DNA from: Torymus aiolomorphi
Taxonomy: Eukaryota; Arthropoda; Insecta; Hymenoptera; Torymidae
Length of the DNA: 64,000 nucleotides
Assembly: GCA_036365515.1 (NCBI GenBank)
Contig: CM070874.1
Location: forward strand, 28,211,862-28,275,861
Reading direction: 5' to 3'
The notes under the pieces: generated by a model
What the model was told of the DNA's origin: nothing
Database searches by the model: none
What the model saw: the letters and a program-made list of their open reading frames with translations, nothing else
Shown: positions 34,016 through 47,440 of the stretch, one piece after another
Position numbering within the stretch: position 1 is the first letter of the stretch
Layout of the letters: every line of letters begins with the position of its first letter
Translations under genes and position numbers: made by a program

Positions 34016-37000
34016 TATGGCCGAATCCATCTCAAATCAGACAGCCCGCGTATGCCTATTTCACCTATCATGTTGAAATAAAAATATTTATGTTCTACTC
34101 GAAAAAATATTTTACACGTGTTTTTTTATTTTTTTGTTTCATCAAAATTTCATGCGTTCAGCGATGCCGAAAAATTCCGAGAAAATTCTTTCATTGAGAA
34201 AAAAAATTTTCAATGTGATTTTCAAACTGCTATTGTTTCAGCAGTTTTTCGAGCTTTTAAACGTGTAACAAACAATTTCACTCAGTTTTGAGCCCTCTTT
34301 AACGGCCTTAATGTCATTTTCAAAAAAAATAAAAAATCCACGAGCTATGCACTTTTTACTGAAAAATTCATTTTTTAGGGAAGTGCCTTTTTCTCGAAAA
34401 CCCCATGTTTTTTTTGCACAATTTTTGTTGTCGTGATAGAGGACGGTAATGCCTAGCTAGACGTATTTGTGAGATTCGGTACTTTTTCCCTGGGATAGCG
34501 ATCACTAATGAGATAACACACAAACAAATTTTTCACGCCTAATGCTTATATATAGTCAATGATATTAGAGTCAATGTAAAGGTATTTGTCTTTGTGTGTA
34601 TGTAATATACAGGTACACATAACTATGTATTTATTTGTTATTTGCGTCTTTTTGATTTTTTATTTTTATACCTTTTTTTCATTTGTATACCTATTTTACT
34701 ACCTTTGTTTTTCTGCTTCATTGTTCTTAATTCAGTAAGCGGACGATCAGCGGTCTTTGCTGTCAAACAATGTATTTTATCGTCACATGTTTTTTTAACC
34801 CATATATGAGTTTTTGAATTCCAGGATACTTTGGAGTTGTAAGCCAATCAATATTTTTTTTCTTTTCTGAATTGTTCTATTTCAGCATCTTGTAAATGTA
34901 TTATTTTAATAGCATCAGTATATTTTTGAACATGTATTGCAAAATCATTTGCGTTTTGAATAGCTTCTTCAAGGGGCTCTCGAAGATTATGCGAAGTAGC
35001 ATAATGCTTTATAAGTCCACCCACACCATCTACAGCTCCTTTGCCGTGCCCAGTAGCAGAGAACAACCATTTTATATCACACGGTGCTCGTTTTAGTTCA
35101 TCTAATTGAAAGCGATTTTTAAAGTGACTCGCAGCGCCGTCTGATACGATGGTAATTTTTTTAATTGAATCACAACAATTTTCTTTCAAGAATTTTATAA
35201 TTTTTTGTACTGCTAGCAAAGCATACGCTGAATCATGTTTTCGGTCATCACTTATAACTGCGAAATTTGTGTCGAATCCCCTTGATAAGAGACTGCTGTG
35301 AAAATAGAAATTTGATCATTAACCCAATGATTTCCTTGAACAGCTTTATTATGAATCACAGCCCAGTTTTCAGCGAAGTCTATTTGAAGAACTAAATGAT
35401 GTGAGTCTTTTTTAGCACTTTCTCTTTCTGTTTTTATAGCTTTGCGTTGTATATTTTTTACATACATGTGAGTACTAACCCTCATGGTCCAAACCGAAAG
35501 TTCATCTTTAAAAGCAGAAATTGATAGTGTCTTTTTAATCAGGTTTCCATTATCCCACAAAGCATATGTAATTTCTTCTGTACCTTCTACATCTTGCAGT
35601 TTTAAAACATGAAACGTAATTCCCTTAATCCCTGGACATAGTTTACATTCTTGTAAATAACATAAATCAGATGGCTCAGAACACATTGTTGCATTTATTA
35701 TTTGTGACCGACTTTCATCCAACTCTGTGACGTTACTCCCTCTAAAATTAATTAAGCTCGTAAGAAATAAATCATAATTTGCGCAATAGATACAGAGACA
35801 AACTTCTTTGATGGGGCTAAGTAAGACATACTTTGGTCGCAAACTATAAAATTTCGATTTTCCAATTCTCAATTCTGGATAATCATTTTTAAATACTTTA
35901 TACGTCTCTTTTAAACTTCGAGTAAGAAAACGCTTAACTTTTTTTCTCTCTTTTTATTGTTAACTTTAATTGTAACAACGTCACATTTATTAGGACTTTG
36001 TCTTGAACAATTAAAATCATCATTTAAATAATATTCCATAACAATTTTTTCCATGTTTTCATCAATCGGATGGCCTGAATATGCATCTGGTTCTGAATAA
36101 ATTCCTTTTTCTTTAACAAGATTTCTCGATTTGTTGATCATATACATTGTTATTTCTGGAAATAAAGATAAAATTTCATGTTTTGTAAAGGATGAAGGTA
36201 GCAAAGTCACATTTTTTATTTTTTCTGATACCGTAGAACACTTTTGCAAGGCTAGACCAAGATTTTGTATCCATTCTGTACAATGGCATACAGTTGATTC
36301 ATTTGCTGTTATAGAAACGTCATAAACATTGTTCAACTTCACATCAAGGGTATTAGACAATGTTGAAAGTATTTTTTTTTTCTTCTTTGTTACGTAATTT
36401 TCAATTGATTTTTCATGTATAAGATTTTTTCTTTTAAGAGGCGATACAGAACCTAAGAAAGATCTACTTATTTCATTATTAAATTCTTCAATGCGTTCTG
36501 GAGTACTTGGTAAAAAATCTTCATCTCTATCAACTACGTTATCGGTAACTTCATTATCCGTTATAAATTCATTGTCAGTACTACTCACCAATTCTAAAGC
36601 ACGATTGTAACAATGTTGACACAGATATGTAGAAGGTGTCAAAGGTAAATGAGGATAGAGGTGCTTCAATGGATGAGCAAGATTCTCAAGTTGTTTTAAA
36701 CGTACGGAACTAGATTTGTAAATAATTTGTTTGTGTTTGTCTAAAAGTCTGCACATTTGATTCTCTCTGTCGAGTAATATTGAGACATCGTAGTTGAGTT
36801 GATAAGGTGTAAATATGTAATAATTTTCCAAAAGATGATGGTTTTAAATAAGACGAGATGTGTGATATATAGCAGAAACCGAACTTTTCTTTGTAAATGT
36901 TAAGTCAAACCATATCCATCTAGCGGACAAATGTACTAGTACATATACTCCTATAAGTAGGCGCACGTACATGTATATTACATACGCACAAAGATAAATA

Positions 37001-37567
37001 CCTTTACATTGACTCTAATATCATTGACTATATATAAGCGTTAAGCGTGAAAAATTTGTTTGTGTGTTATCTCATTAGTGATCGCTATCCCAGGAAAAAA
37101 GTACCGAATCTCACAAATACGTCTAGCTAGGCATTACCGTCCTCTATCACGACAACAAAAATTGTGCAAAAAAAACATGGGGTTTTCGAGAAAAAGGCAC
37201 TTCTCTAAAAATGAATTTTTCAGTAAAAAGTGCATAGCTCGTGGATTTTTTATTTTTTTTTGAAAATGACATTAAGGCCGTTAAAGAGGGCTCAAAACTG
37301 AGTGAAATTATGTGTTACACGTTTAAAAGCTTGAAAAACTGCTGAAACAATAGCAGTCTGAAAATCACATTGAAAATTTTTTTTCTCAATGAAAGAATTT
37401 TCTCGGAATTTTTCGGTATCGCTGAACGCATGTAATTTTGATGAAACAAAAAAATAAAAAAACACGTGTAAAATATTTTTTCGAGTAGAACATAAATATT
37501 TTTATTTCAACATGATAGGTGAAATAGGCATACGCGGGCTGTCTGATTTGAGATGGATTCGGCCATA
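34016..37567. mobile_element. DNA transposon, 3.55 kb, about 590-bp TIRs, TATA target duplication
   Basis: The TIR begins TATGGCCGAATCCATCTC (34016) and ends as its inverse at 37567; similarity extends inwards to about 34610 and 36975. The flanks are TATA at 34012-34015 and TATA at 37568-37571. The surrounding repeat has an uninterrupted copy at about 15000-15330, where the same place reads CTCTATAAAGCAG with a single TATA, confirming both ends and the 4-bp duplication. It carries a transposase-like gene on the minus strand. Confidence 0.85.
34638..36831 (-). pseudogene. Transposase-like gene of the 3.55-kb element, several lesions
   Basis: The gene starts at the ATG near 36831 with an N-terminal region containing STYLCQHCYNRAL. 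Frameshifts lie near 35935 and 35260 and an in-frame TGA at 34848-34850. Blocks parallel the gene at 16702-18536: KFYSLRPKYV, EVCLCIYC, CYLQECKLCPG, QIDFAENWAV, VSDGAASHFKN and SATGHGKGAVDGVGG. The C-terminus is strongly basic (KKRYKNKKSKRRK). The conserved Asp-containing blocks suggest a DDE/D-type nuclease core of RNase H fold; this is inferred from pattern and from the flanking TIRs. The element as read is not autonomous. The two genes differ in most positions, so they represent distinct subfamilies. Confidence 0.7.
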
Positions 37568-37571
37568 TATA

Positions 37572-37780
37572 AAGCAGTTGACAGAAAAAAAATTATACTG
37601 TAGGTACACGTTGGCATTAGTAATTTTTTAAATAGGAAACTTGTGGAGGTTCGCTGCACGTGACAAATACTAATATTTAGGGACTATCTTTGGAAATGAT
37701 GTAGATATAGATAACGATGTGAGTCTTTCCCCTGAAAATTTAATCAATACGTATTGACAAATATTCCAGTCATTTTTTAC
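37572..37780. repeat. Right half of interspersed repeat split by the 3.55-kb transposon
   Basis: AAGCAGTTGACAGA onward matches 15107-15330 (TTTTTTAAATAGGAAACTT, TGGAGGTTCGCTGCA, GAAAATTTAATCAATACG). The left half is at about 33925-34011. The unsplit copy at 14990-15330 acts as the empty-site reference. Confidence 0.75.
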
Positions 37781-38276
37781 TAGGGGTGCACCATTACTCG
37801 AAGATCCGAACTATTTGCTCTATGAACTCGACTCAACGAACTCGAGTCGAATCAAATCTTTTACTTGTATATTGAGTAGTTCGAAATAATAGAGTAGTTT
37901 AAAATGATGGGGCACTTCGAACTTCAAGTGCATAGTAGTGAATAAATTATAAAAGAATTAATAAATAAAAAATTATAGATAATTATATGTAATCTTACAA
38001 TAATTATTATTATCACCACTAAGTAGTACATAAATCCAAAAACTAACTACATTCAGCTAATTAGGTATATCATTTTATAAGTTTCTAAGAAAACCAGCTA
38101 GTTCTATCTAGATCGAACTACTTAATTCGAGTAATCCGACTTCTTCGAGTAGTTCCAGTGGGTCCGAGTAGTTCGACCTGACTTGAGCAGTTCAAAGTAT
38201 AGAGCACTTGATTCAAGTTCGACGAAAAAGCTCGATACAGTTCAAACACGCCGAGCTGAGTACTCGTGCACCCCTA
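37781..38276. mobile_element. hAT-like MITE, 496 bp
   Basis: The ends TAGGGGTGCACC and GTGCACCCCTA are inverted repeats of hAT type. The flanking octamers are TTTTTTAC (37773-37780) and CTTTTTAC (38277-38284), an 8-bp target duplication with one mismatch. The interior is rich in ACTCGA/TTCGAA motifs (GAACTCGAGTCG, CTTCGAGTAG) and has no coding capacity. It is a non-autonomous element that inserted next to the repeat described at 37572-37780. Confidence 0.75.
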
Positions 38277-38470
38277 CTTTTTACCCCTACTAGATTCTAA
38301 AGCAGAGCACGCGCGGCTGCACACCAGCCTATCTTACCTACTGAATTCGCCAATGAACTTTTTCGATAATGCTCTGAAGCTGGCACTGCATATAATATAA
38401 TTGTATGTGATATAATTTTTAGAAATCGCATAGTCGCTACAGACAAAATTGTTTAAAGTTATTGTTCATG

Positions 38471-40690
38471 TATTTTTAGCCGTTTCGCCCCACTTGCATC
38501 CCCTGAACGAAGGGTTCCGGATCGATTTAGGTGTCGGCAATTTTTTTATGGATCTCTGGTAAGCTCTCGAAGAAAATCGCGTGATAAAATGTTTAGGAAT
38601 CGTATAGTCGCTTGAGACAGAATTTTTTAAAGTTATTTTTCACGTATTTTTAGTCATTTTGCCCCACTTGCATCCCCTGAAGGAAGGGTTCCGGATCGAT
38701 TTTGGTTTCGGAAATTTTTTTATGGGTCTCTGGTAAGCTCTCGAAAAAATTCCCGTGATAAAATTTGTAGGAATCGCATATACGCTGGAGACAGAAATTT
38801 TTAAAGGTATTTTTCATGTATTTTTAGCCGTTTTGCCTCACTTGCATCCCCTGAACGAAGGGGTCCGGATCGATTTTCGTGTCGGCCATTATTTTATGGG
38901 TCTCTGGTAAGCTCTCAAAGAAATTACTGTAATAAAATTTTTAGGAATCGCATAGGCGCTCGGGACAGCATTTTTTAAAGTTATTTTTCATGTATTATAA
39001 GCCGTTTTGCCCCACTTGCAACCTCTGAACGGAGGGTTCCGGATCGATTTTGGTGTCGGCAATTTTTTTATGGGTCCCTGATGAGCTCTCGAAGAAATTC
39101 CTACGATAAGATTTTTAGGAATCTCATAGTCGTCAGAGACAGAATTTTTTAAATGTATTATTCCTGTATTTTTAGCCGTTTTGACCCACTTGCATCCCCT
39201 GAAGGAAGGGTACCGAATCGATTTTCGTCTCGGCAATCTTTTATAAGTATTTGGTAAGTTCTCGAAGAAATTCCCGCCATAAAATTTTTAGCAATTGCAT
39301 AGCCGCTAGAGACAGAACTTTTAAAGTTATTTTTCATGTATTTTTAACCGTTTTGCCCCACTTGCATCCCCTGAACGAAGAGTTCCGGATCGATTTTAGT
39401 GGGAGCAATTTTGTTATGGGTCTCTGGTAAGCCCTCGAAGAAATTTCCGTGATAAAATTTTTAGGAATCGCATAGTCGCTAGAGACAGAAATTTTTAAAG
39501 TTATTTTTCATGTATTTTTAGCCGTTTTGCCTTACTTGCATCCCCTGAACGAAGGGTTCCGGATCGATTTTCGTGTCGGCGATTTTTTCATGGGTCTCTG
39601 GTAAGCTCTCGAAGAAATTCCCGTGATAAAATTTTTAGGAATCGCATAGTCACTAGAGACAGAATTTTTTAAAGTTATTTTTCATGTGTTACGTCTGTGA
39701 CGTATCTCTAAAATTAAAATCTATATTCATATTCTCATCAGTAATTTCCTGACCTACAAAATTATGTGATTGCAAATTCTACGACGCAGCATTTTGACAA
39801 CGCACAGCGTGACGTAGTGAGCCACCTACTTCGCGAAAACATACGCGTGTCTTAATTTAGTGCCCCAGCATTTCTCAACTTCGAAATTGAACGATTTACG
39901 TCAAAAATGTTTACTAAATTTGTTTAAAGAAGATGATATTGATCCAGCGTCAAAATCATCTTTAACCTAATATAATCGCTTAATAAAAACGGCGACTTTC
40001 ACCACACACGCCAGCAATCGCGCACAGATCGCGAGCTCCGTACCCTCCAACCGACAATAGGAGAAACGATTATTTTTGTACAGGCCAATACGAGGCAATA
40101 ACAGTAAAGCAATTGTATCAATTTAATATATTATCGGTATTATATATTGTTTAGCAAAGTGAATAAGTTGTAAATCGCATAGTCTTATTTATAAAACTTA
40201 TATTAACCAATAAATAGTGCGTCTAACTAATCTGCTGTTTATTATTTATGAGAGTCTACGCTCAGAGTAAAGGTAATATAAATCAAATATCATTCAAATA
40301 TAAAAATATAATCAATTCAATAAATATAAGAGTATATTCCTCGATTTTTCGGGACTTCACACATGTATTTTTAGCCGTTTTGACCCACTTGCATCCCCTG
40401 AAGGAAGGGATCGATTTTGGTCTCGTCAATTTTTTTATAAGTATTTAATAAGCTCTCGGAGAAATTGCCGTGATAAAATTTTTAGTAATCGCATAGTCGC
40501 TAGAGACAGAATTTTTTAAAGGTATTATTCGTGTATTTTTAGCCGTTTTGCCCCACATGCATCCCCTGAAGGAAGGGTTCCGGATCGATTTTGGTCTCGG
40601 CAATTTTTTTATAATTATTTGGTAAGCTCTCGAAGAAATTCCCGTGATAAAATTTTTAGGAAATTCATAAGCTGCGAAATATTAAATTTT
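38471..40690. repeat. Satellite-like array, about 173-bp unit, split by a solo LTR
   Basis: CACTTGCATCCCCTGAACGA or a close variant recurs near 38497, 38667, 38840, 39016, 39188, 39359, 39533, 40386 and 40553. Each unit also has GTTCCGGATCGATTTTGG, TGGGTCTCTGGTAAGCTCTC and TTTTTAGCCGTTTTGCC. The array is contiguous apart from the insertion at 39687-40361. Non-coding. Confidence 0.9.
39687..40361. mobile_element. Solo LTR, 675 bp, with CATG target duplication
   Basis: The segment starts TGTTACGTCTGTGACG and ends GGGACTTCACA, the TG...CA pattern of LTRs. It is flanked by CATG at 39683-39686 and 40362-40365, and removing it restores the satellite unit (TTTTTCATGTATTTTTAGCC). An AATAAA lies near 40207-40216. 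A 4-bp duplication and the TGTTACGTC start suggest a Ty3/Gypsy-type LTR, perhaps Mag-like. It was left by recombination between the LTRs of a complete element. Confidence 0.8.
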
Positions 40691-41380
40691 TTATCGTCTT
40701 GTGAGGGTGGTTTGAGGGCCGATTTTGGGGGATGATCACTTCGGAAATAACTTATATCGCTGTTTCTATTGGTTTTATGCATATATCTAACAGACAGTAT
40801 CAAAAAGACCGATTTTGGAAATATTCGATATTTCGTTTACGATGAACGTTCAGAACTTCAAACACATAATGATACTATGAATGAAATTTAAGAAGAATTA
40901 ATAATTTATAGTAAATTAAGCTATTATTAACTAATTAAAAATAGCAATAATTATTAATTAATAACTTGAAATTAATTAGACTACTATTATAACTATTAAA
41001 AACTATTAAAAACTGTTACAAACAGTTATAAACAGTTACTAATGTCCAAAATAAGTTTTTAACTTTTTTAATTTTTGACTTGTGAATTGTTTTTAACAAT
41101 TTCAAACAAACATATTTCTGCTAGGGTTAAATAAGATTTTATTATCATATTTATCTTCAATTTTTATATTATATTCTAAAATCAAGGTATATTTCTAGCG
41201 CGCATTCTTTAGAGAGATGAGTTTGAGGATTTGAGAAGAAGATCGTTGAACAAGGCGAATAAACAAGCACTGACGTGTAGGTAGAAAACTAATAACAGTG
41301 GCCGTTATTAAACTTAGGTAACCTCCGGAGTGACAACTTATTCACAATGCGAAATTAGACTTAGAGAAACTTGATGTCTA
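40691..41380. other. Spacer with simple AT-rich sequence, no gene
   Basis: The stretch includes a run of TTAATTAATAACT-like and AAACAGTTATAAACAGTTA repeats around 40920-41050. Nothing coding is supported. Confidence 0.5.
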
Positions 41381-43989
41381 TTAAGCTAGCACCACCACTA
41401 ACGCTCGCAACTATGAATACTATACCATAATTTGTTGCTGATTTCTTACGAAAACCCCGAATTTGTTACTCCAGTCGTTTCCGAGATATCCTGGCGGGAC
41501 TTAAGCTAGCACCGCCACAGCTGTAACTTTTGAACGACGAAATATTTTTTGACGGGACAGGCGGCATTATTTGTTGCTAATTTGTTGCTTCAAGATAGGC
41601 AAAGCCCCGAATCTCGAAAAACAAAATGGCACCTATTGCCGGAACATGGTCATACTCCGGATTACGTAATTTTATTAAATCACGAATAATTAAACAAACA
41701 ACTATCGGATATTTTGCTGCTAATTTGTTGCTAATTTTTTACGCTAAGCCCAAATTTGTTGCTCGAGCCTTTTCCGGATATCCTGGCGGTGCTACTTTAA
41801 AACTTGAGCTAACACCGCCACAGCTGTAACTTTTTAACGACGAAACATTTTCAGATGGGACAGGTGGCATAATTTGTTGCTAATTTGTTGCTTAAAGATA
41901 GGCTAGGTCTCGACTCTACAAAAAAAAATGGCGCCAATGGGCGCAACCAGGGCATCCCTCGGCTAACGTATTTTTCTTAAATGACGAATAATTCCACAAA
42001 CAACTATCGGATATTTTGTTGCTAATTTGTTGCTAATTTTTTACGCTAAGCACAAATTTGTTGTAGAAGCCGTTTTCCGGATATCGTGGCAGTGCTACTT
42101 TAAAACTGGAGCTAGCACAGCCACAGCTGTAACTTTTGAACGATGAAACATTTTTTGACCGGAGAGGTAGCATAATTTGTTGCTAATTTGTTGCTTAAAG
42201 ATAGGTTAGGTCCCAAATCTTCAAAATCAAAACGGCGACTAGTGGTGATACCCAGCCATCACCCACCTTACGTAATTTTTTAAAATCTTGAATAATTCAA
42301 CAAACTTCTATAGAATATTTATTTGCTAATTCTTTGCTAATATTTTACGCTAATCTCGATGTAGTTGCTCCAGCTGTTTCCGAGATATCAAGGCCATGCT
42401 ACCTTAAGAATTAAGATGGCACGGCCACAGATATAACTTTTGAGCGACAAAATATTTGTTTATGGGACAGGTGGCATAATTTGTTGCTAATTTGTAGCTA
42501 ATTTGTTGCATCAAGATAGGCTAGGTCCCAAATCTTCAAAATCAAAATAGCGCCTAATGGCGTTACCCAGCCATCATCCGACTTACGTAATTTTTTAAAA
42601 TCTTAAATAATTCAAAAAACTATTATGGGATATTTTATTGCTAATTTATTGCTAATTTGTTACTAATTTGTTACGCTAATCCCGATTTTGACGCTCCAGC
42701 CATTTCCGAGAAACAATGGCTATTCTAGAGTAATATTAAGCTGAAAAAGCCATTATGTTGTATCTTATCAGCAATTGATAATAGCAACACCGGGTTTGGC
42801 CCCGATTTTGTCGCTCATTTGTCGCTCGAAGATGCCGTAGATCCCATGTCCCAAAAATTGACTGCTGTCCCAAAAAACGACCTCGGGCTACGCGCATATA
42901 AGCAAAAATGATAAAATTAAAAAAATCAATCAACTCATAAGTGCACATTTTGTCGCCAATTTGTCGTTCACTTTTCCCGCAAATCCCGATTATGTTGCTA
43001 AAGTTGTTCTCGAAAAAAAACTCGCAGCTGTAGCTCCATTTTGAAGCTGGAAAAGCCGCGGTTGTATCTTCTCCACAAGTGACGATAGCGACACGGGCTT
43101 TGGTCCAGATTTTATCGCTAATTTGTCGCTCAAATGTGCCATTAATCGAAAGTCCCAAAAAAACGACCTTGGGTCACGATCGCATAAGCAAAAATGATAA
43201 AAAAAAAAATCAATTAATTCATAATTGCACATTTTGTCGCGAATTTATCGCTCATTTTTCCCGCAAAGCCCGATTTTGTTGCTTTAGCCGTTATCGAGAT
43301 ACATTAGCTTAAGGTAGTTGGGTACTGGTGATCAGAAGCGAAAGTCGAATCCAGTCGCAAGAGAGAGCCGAATCTCTTGCCTGCCACGCGTGTTTCTTTG
43401 TACGCTGGGCGAGACGAAAACTTTTTAGCGGTCAGTATAACCTAAACCCTCATTCTCGCTGTTTCTCTCGCTTACGCGTGTCCTCTCTCTTGCACTCGTG
43501 GCGTATTGTCGTCTGCCAACTAAAAGAATGCTACTTTGAATTACAATAATTCGAAAACAGTGACCAAATATCTCCCTTAGCAACGTATACCTTTTTAAAA
43601 AACATTCCCCAGAGATTCTTTCTTTAGAAGATGAAAATGTAATTCATGTTTATTAATCAGGTACGGGCACTGTAGAGGGCCGCAATATGAACTATATCTA
43701 AATTTATTGCTAAATTGTTGCTAATTTGTTACGCTAATCTCGAATTTGTAGATCCAGCCGTTGCGTCGAGAAATCCAGGCGGTACTGGCTTAAGACTTAA
43801 CTCAGCACAGCCACAGCCAGTGCATCGATGCTACTGTAGTCTGGCGCCTGCGCATTAGAGGTCTTTGTCGATTGGGCGCGCGCTAGGCCCTCGAGCAGTA
43901 CAAGTGGTACGACTGTAGCGCGCGTGTTCAAACAGCGAGCGGAGAAATTGGCGCGTGACACGTGGTCCACACATATAACGGAGTTACGT

Positions 43990-44990
43990 AGATGCGCAGT
44001 ACTAAGCAAGACGAGTATTAAAATCATTTCTAAACCCCATTACAGCGACCAAAACACGTTTTTCTGCGTTTTCAATCGACTTTCGACTCGGGGATCGAGC
44101 CGATTGTGAAGCAGCAAATTCAGGAATACTGTAACGACTTAGCAACATGTTGAAGACAACATTCTGCACAGTTATGAATTTGTTGCTCATCGTTTTACGA
44201 AAAAAGACACTATTTACAGCCTCCAAAACACGTTTTCTTGCATTTTCCATCGACTTCCGACTGCGTGATCTAGCCTATCTTGAAGCAACAAATTCGGAAA
44301 AAGCGTAACAACTTAGCAACACACCAACAACAAAATTTGGCACAGTTTTGAATTTGCTGCTAACAGATTTACAAATAAAACTCATTTACGGAGTCCAAAA
44401 CAGTTTTCTTTTTGCATTGTCGATCGACCTTCGACTCCAGGATCATACCTGTTTTGTAGCAAGAAATTCGGGAATAGTTTTGAAAATTAGAAACATATTA
44501 ATAACAACATTCTGCACAGTTATAAATTTGTTGCTCCCGGATTTACTAAATAAAACCCCATTACAGCGACCAAAACACGTTTTTTTGCGTTTTCGATCGA
44601 CTTTTGACTACGGGATCTAGCCTATTGTGAAGCAACAAATTGAGGAATACTGTAACAACTTAGAAACATGTTAAAGACAACATTCTGCATAGCTATGAAT
44701 ATGTTGATTACCGTTTTACAAAATAAAACACCATTTACAGCATCTAAAACATGTTTTCTTGCGTTTTCGATCGATTTTTGGACCCAAAACCTGGCCTATC
44801 TCGAACCAACAAATTATAATTTAGCGTGAATTATAAATTAGCAACATATTAGCCTCAACGGTGGCCACAGTTTTGAATTTGCTACTAAATAAAACACAAT
44901 TTAGAGCAACCAAAAGCCGATTTCTTACGTTCCCGTTGGACTATCGATTTTGGGTCCAATCCAATCTGAAAGCAACAAATTTGCAATAAA
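43990..44990. repeat. Tandem array at the centre of the giant palindrome
   Basis: About five diverged units of roughly 180 bp with AAAACACGTTTTTCTGCGTTTTC, GATCGACTTTCGACT and CAACATTCTGCACAGTTATGAATTTG. This part is in one orientation only and so forms the loop of the palindrome. Confidence 0.75.
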
Positions 44991-46699
44991 TTATCCCGCT
45001 TTAATGATTGAAATATCTTTATTCGATCAAAAGATACAGCTGTGGCCGCGCTGAGTTAAGTCTTAAGTTAGCACCGCCTGGATTTCCCGACGCAACAGCT
45101 GGAGCAACAACTTCGAGAATAGCGTAACAAATTAGCAACAAATTAGCAATAAATTAAGGTATGGTTCATATTGCGGCCCTCTATAGTGCCCGTAAATGAT
45201 TAATAAACATGAATAACCCTTTCATCGACTAAAGTATTATCTCTGGGGAATGTTTTTTAAAAAGGTATATATAACTAAGGGAGATATTTGGACACTGTTT
45301 TCGAATTATTGTAATTCAAAGTAGCATTCTTTTAGTTGGCAAACGGCCGCACGCTGCGAGTGCAAGAGAGAGGACACGCGTAAGCGAGAGAACCAGCGAG
45401 AATGCGGGGTTAGGTTATACTGACCACTAAAAAGTTTTCGTCTCGCTCAGCGTACAAAAAAACACGTGTGGCAGGCAAGAGATTCAACTCTCTCTTGCGA
45501 CTAGATTCGACTTTCGCTTCCGAACACGAGTACCCAACTACCTTAAGCTAATGTATCTCGATAACGGCTAAAGCAACAAAATCAAGCTTTGCGAGAAAAA
45601 TGAGCGATAAATTAGAGACCAAATATGCAATTGTGAATTAATTAATTTTTTATTTTTATCATTTTTGCTTATATTTGTCCAAGGTCTTTTTGTTGGGGCA
45701 TTGGATCTACAGCATATTTGAGCGACAAATTATCGATAAAATCTGGACCAAAGCCCGTGTCGCTATCGTCACTTGTGGAGAAGATACAACCGTGGCTTTC
45801 CCAGCTTCAAAATGGAGCTACAGCTGCGATTTTTTTTTTTGAGAACAACTTTAGCAACATAATCGGGATATGCAGAAAAAGTGAATGACAAATTAGCGAT
45901 AAAATGTGCAATTATGTGTTGATTGATTTTTTTAATTTTTTGTCATTTTTGCTTATATGCGCGTGGCCCGAGGTCGCTTTTTGGCACAGCAGTCAACTTT
46001 TGGGACATGGGTTCTACGGCATTTTCGTGCGACAAATTAGCGACAAAATCAAGGTCAAGCCCGGTGTCGCTATCGTCAATTGCTGAGAAGATACAACCTA
46101 ATGGCTTTTCCAGCTTAATATTATGCTAGAATAGCCATTGTTTCTAGGAAACGGCGTTAGCGACAAAATCGGGGTTTGCGTAACAAATTAGCGACAAATT
46201 AGCTACAAAATAAGGAATTATTTTCAGCCGGCCCTTATGAAGTGTCTTTTCCAGCTTAATAGACATATTTGGCATTCAAAAGTTATATCTGTGGTTGTGC
46301 CAGCTTAATTATTGAGGTAGCATGACCTGAATAACTCGGAAACGGCTGGAGCAACGAAATCCGGATTAGCGTAAAAAATTAGCAACAAATTAGCAACAAA
46401 TTATCACACAGTAGTTTGTTGAATTCTTCAAGATTTAAAACAATTACGTAAGTCGGGTGATGGCTGGATATCGCCACTAGGCGCCATTTTGATTTTGAAG
46501 ATTTGGGGCCTAGCCTATATCGAAGCAACAAATTAGCAACAAATTATGCCACCTGCCCCGTCATAAAATGTTTTGTCGTTCAAAAGTCATAACTGTGGCC
46601 GTGCCCGCTTAAGTCTTAAGGTATCACGTCCTGAATAACTCGGTAACGGCTAGAGCAACGAAATCAGGATTAGCATAAAAAATTAGCAACAAATTAACA

Positions 46700-47440
46700 A
46701 CTAGTTTTCGAGAGGGCGTTGGAGAGTGGCCGTGGTAGCGTAATAGACGTATCTTTGGGTTAAGGGGACGCCGGAGTCAATGTATTTTAAGTGGAGGATG
46801 GCGCTGTATTCGGTAAAACGCGTTTTTATTATATAAATTAAGAAATTCTTATCTTTTTTTTTAATCTTTTTACCCTCAAGGTGGATATTCAATTTAAATA
46901 TAATAATGTAAGTACACACTTACATAAAAGGCGAAACATTTCTGAACGGGAAAACAACTTATTTTCGCTTTTTACCAATTTTTTATTTTGTATTTAATTT
47001 TAATACTTAACGTCTCATTTTGCTACTTAAACGTTTCCCTATGATGCATCAAAGCAATTAATATGTACGAAGCAACATGTAATTGTACACAGTAAACGTC
47101 GTGATTTTTGTTCTTAAACTGTAAACATTTTCATTTACTAGGTATATAGTAATAATTTCATAATATAAGCCTAAATAGGTCAAAGATAAATGTTTAAGGT
47201 ACGAAAAGAGATGTAAAACATAAAAATCGAATTAAAAATATAAAGATGGTAAGAAGTAAAAGTAACTTTTTACTTAATAAACAATTCCTACGTGTTTGGT
47301 TAATATTTTTTTATTAAAATGCTTTTCTGTAGATTAGAAAGTATTCACATTCCATATACACGGGCACTCATATTATTATATTTTAATAATTTATCATATA
47401 AAAATTAAAGTGAACCACTCTAATATAACACAATAACCCC
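46700..47440. other. Insert in right arm of the giant palindrome
   Basis: It begins GAGAGGGCGTTGGAGAGTGGCCGTGGTAGCG and continues into AT-rich sequence before the arm resumes near 47445. There is no counterpart in the left arm, so it was inserted after the palindrome formed. The GC-rich head resembles a tRNA-derived SINE head only weakly. Class unknown. Confidence 0.4.

Noticed and set aside
38471..40690. CRISPR array
   Set aside because: Repeats are about 173 bp, contiguous, without unique spacers, in eukaryotic DNA. It is a satellite.
46725..46800. tRNA or tRNA-derived SINE head (GTGGCCGTGGTAGCG)
   Set aside because: An A-box-like stretch is present but no acceptable B box (GGTTCGANTCC) or cloverleaf could be drawn.
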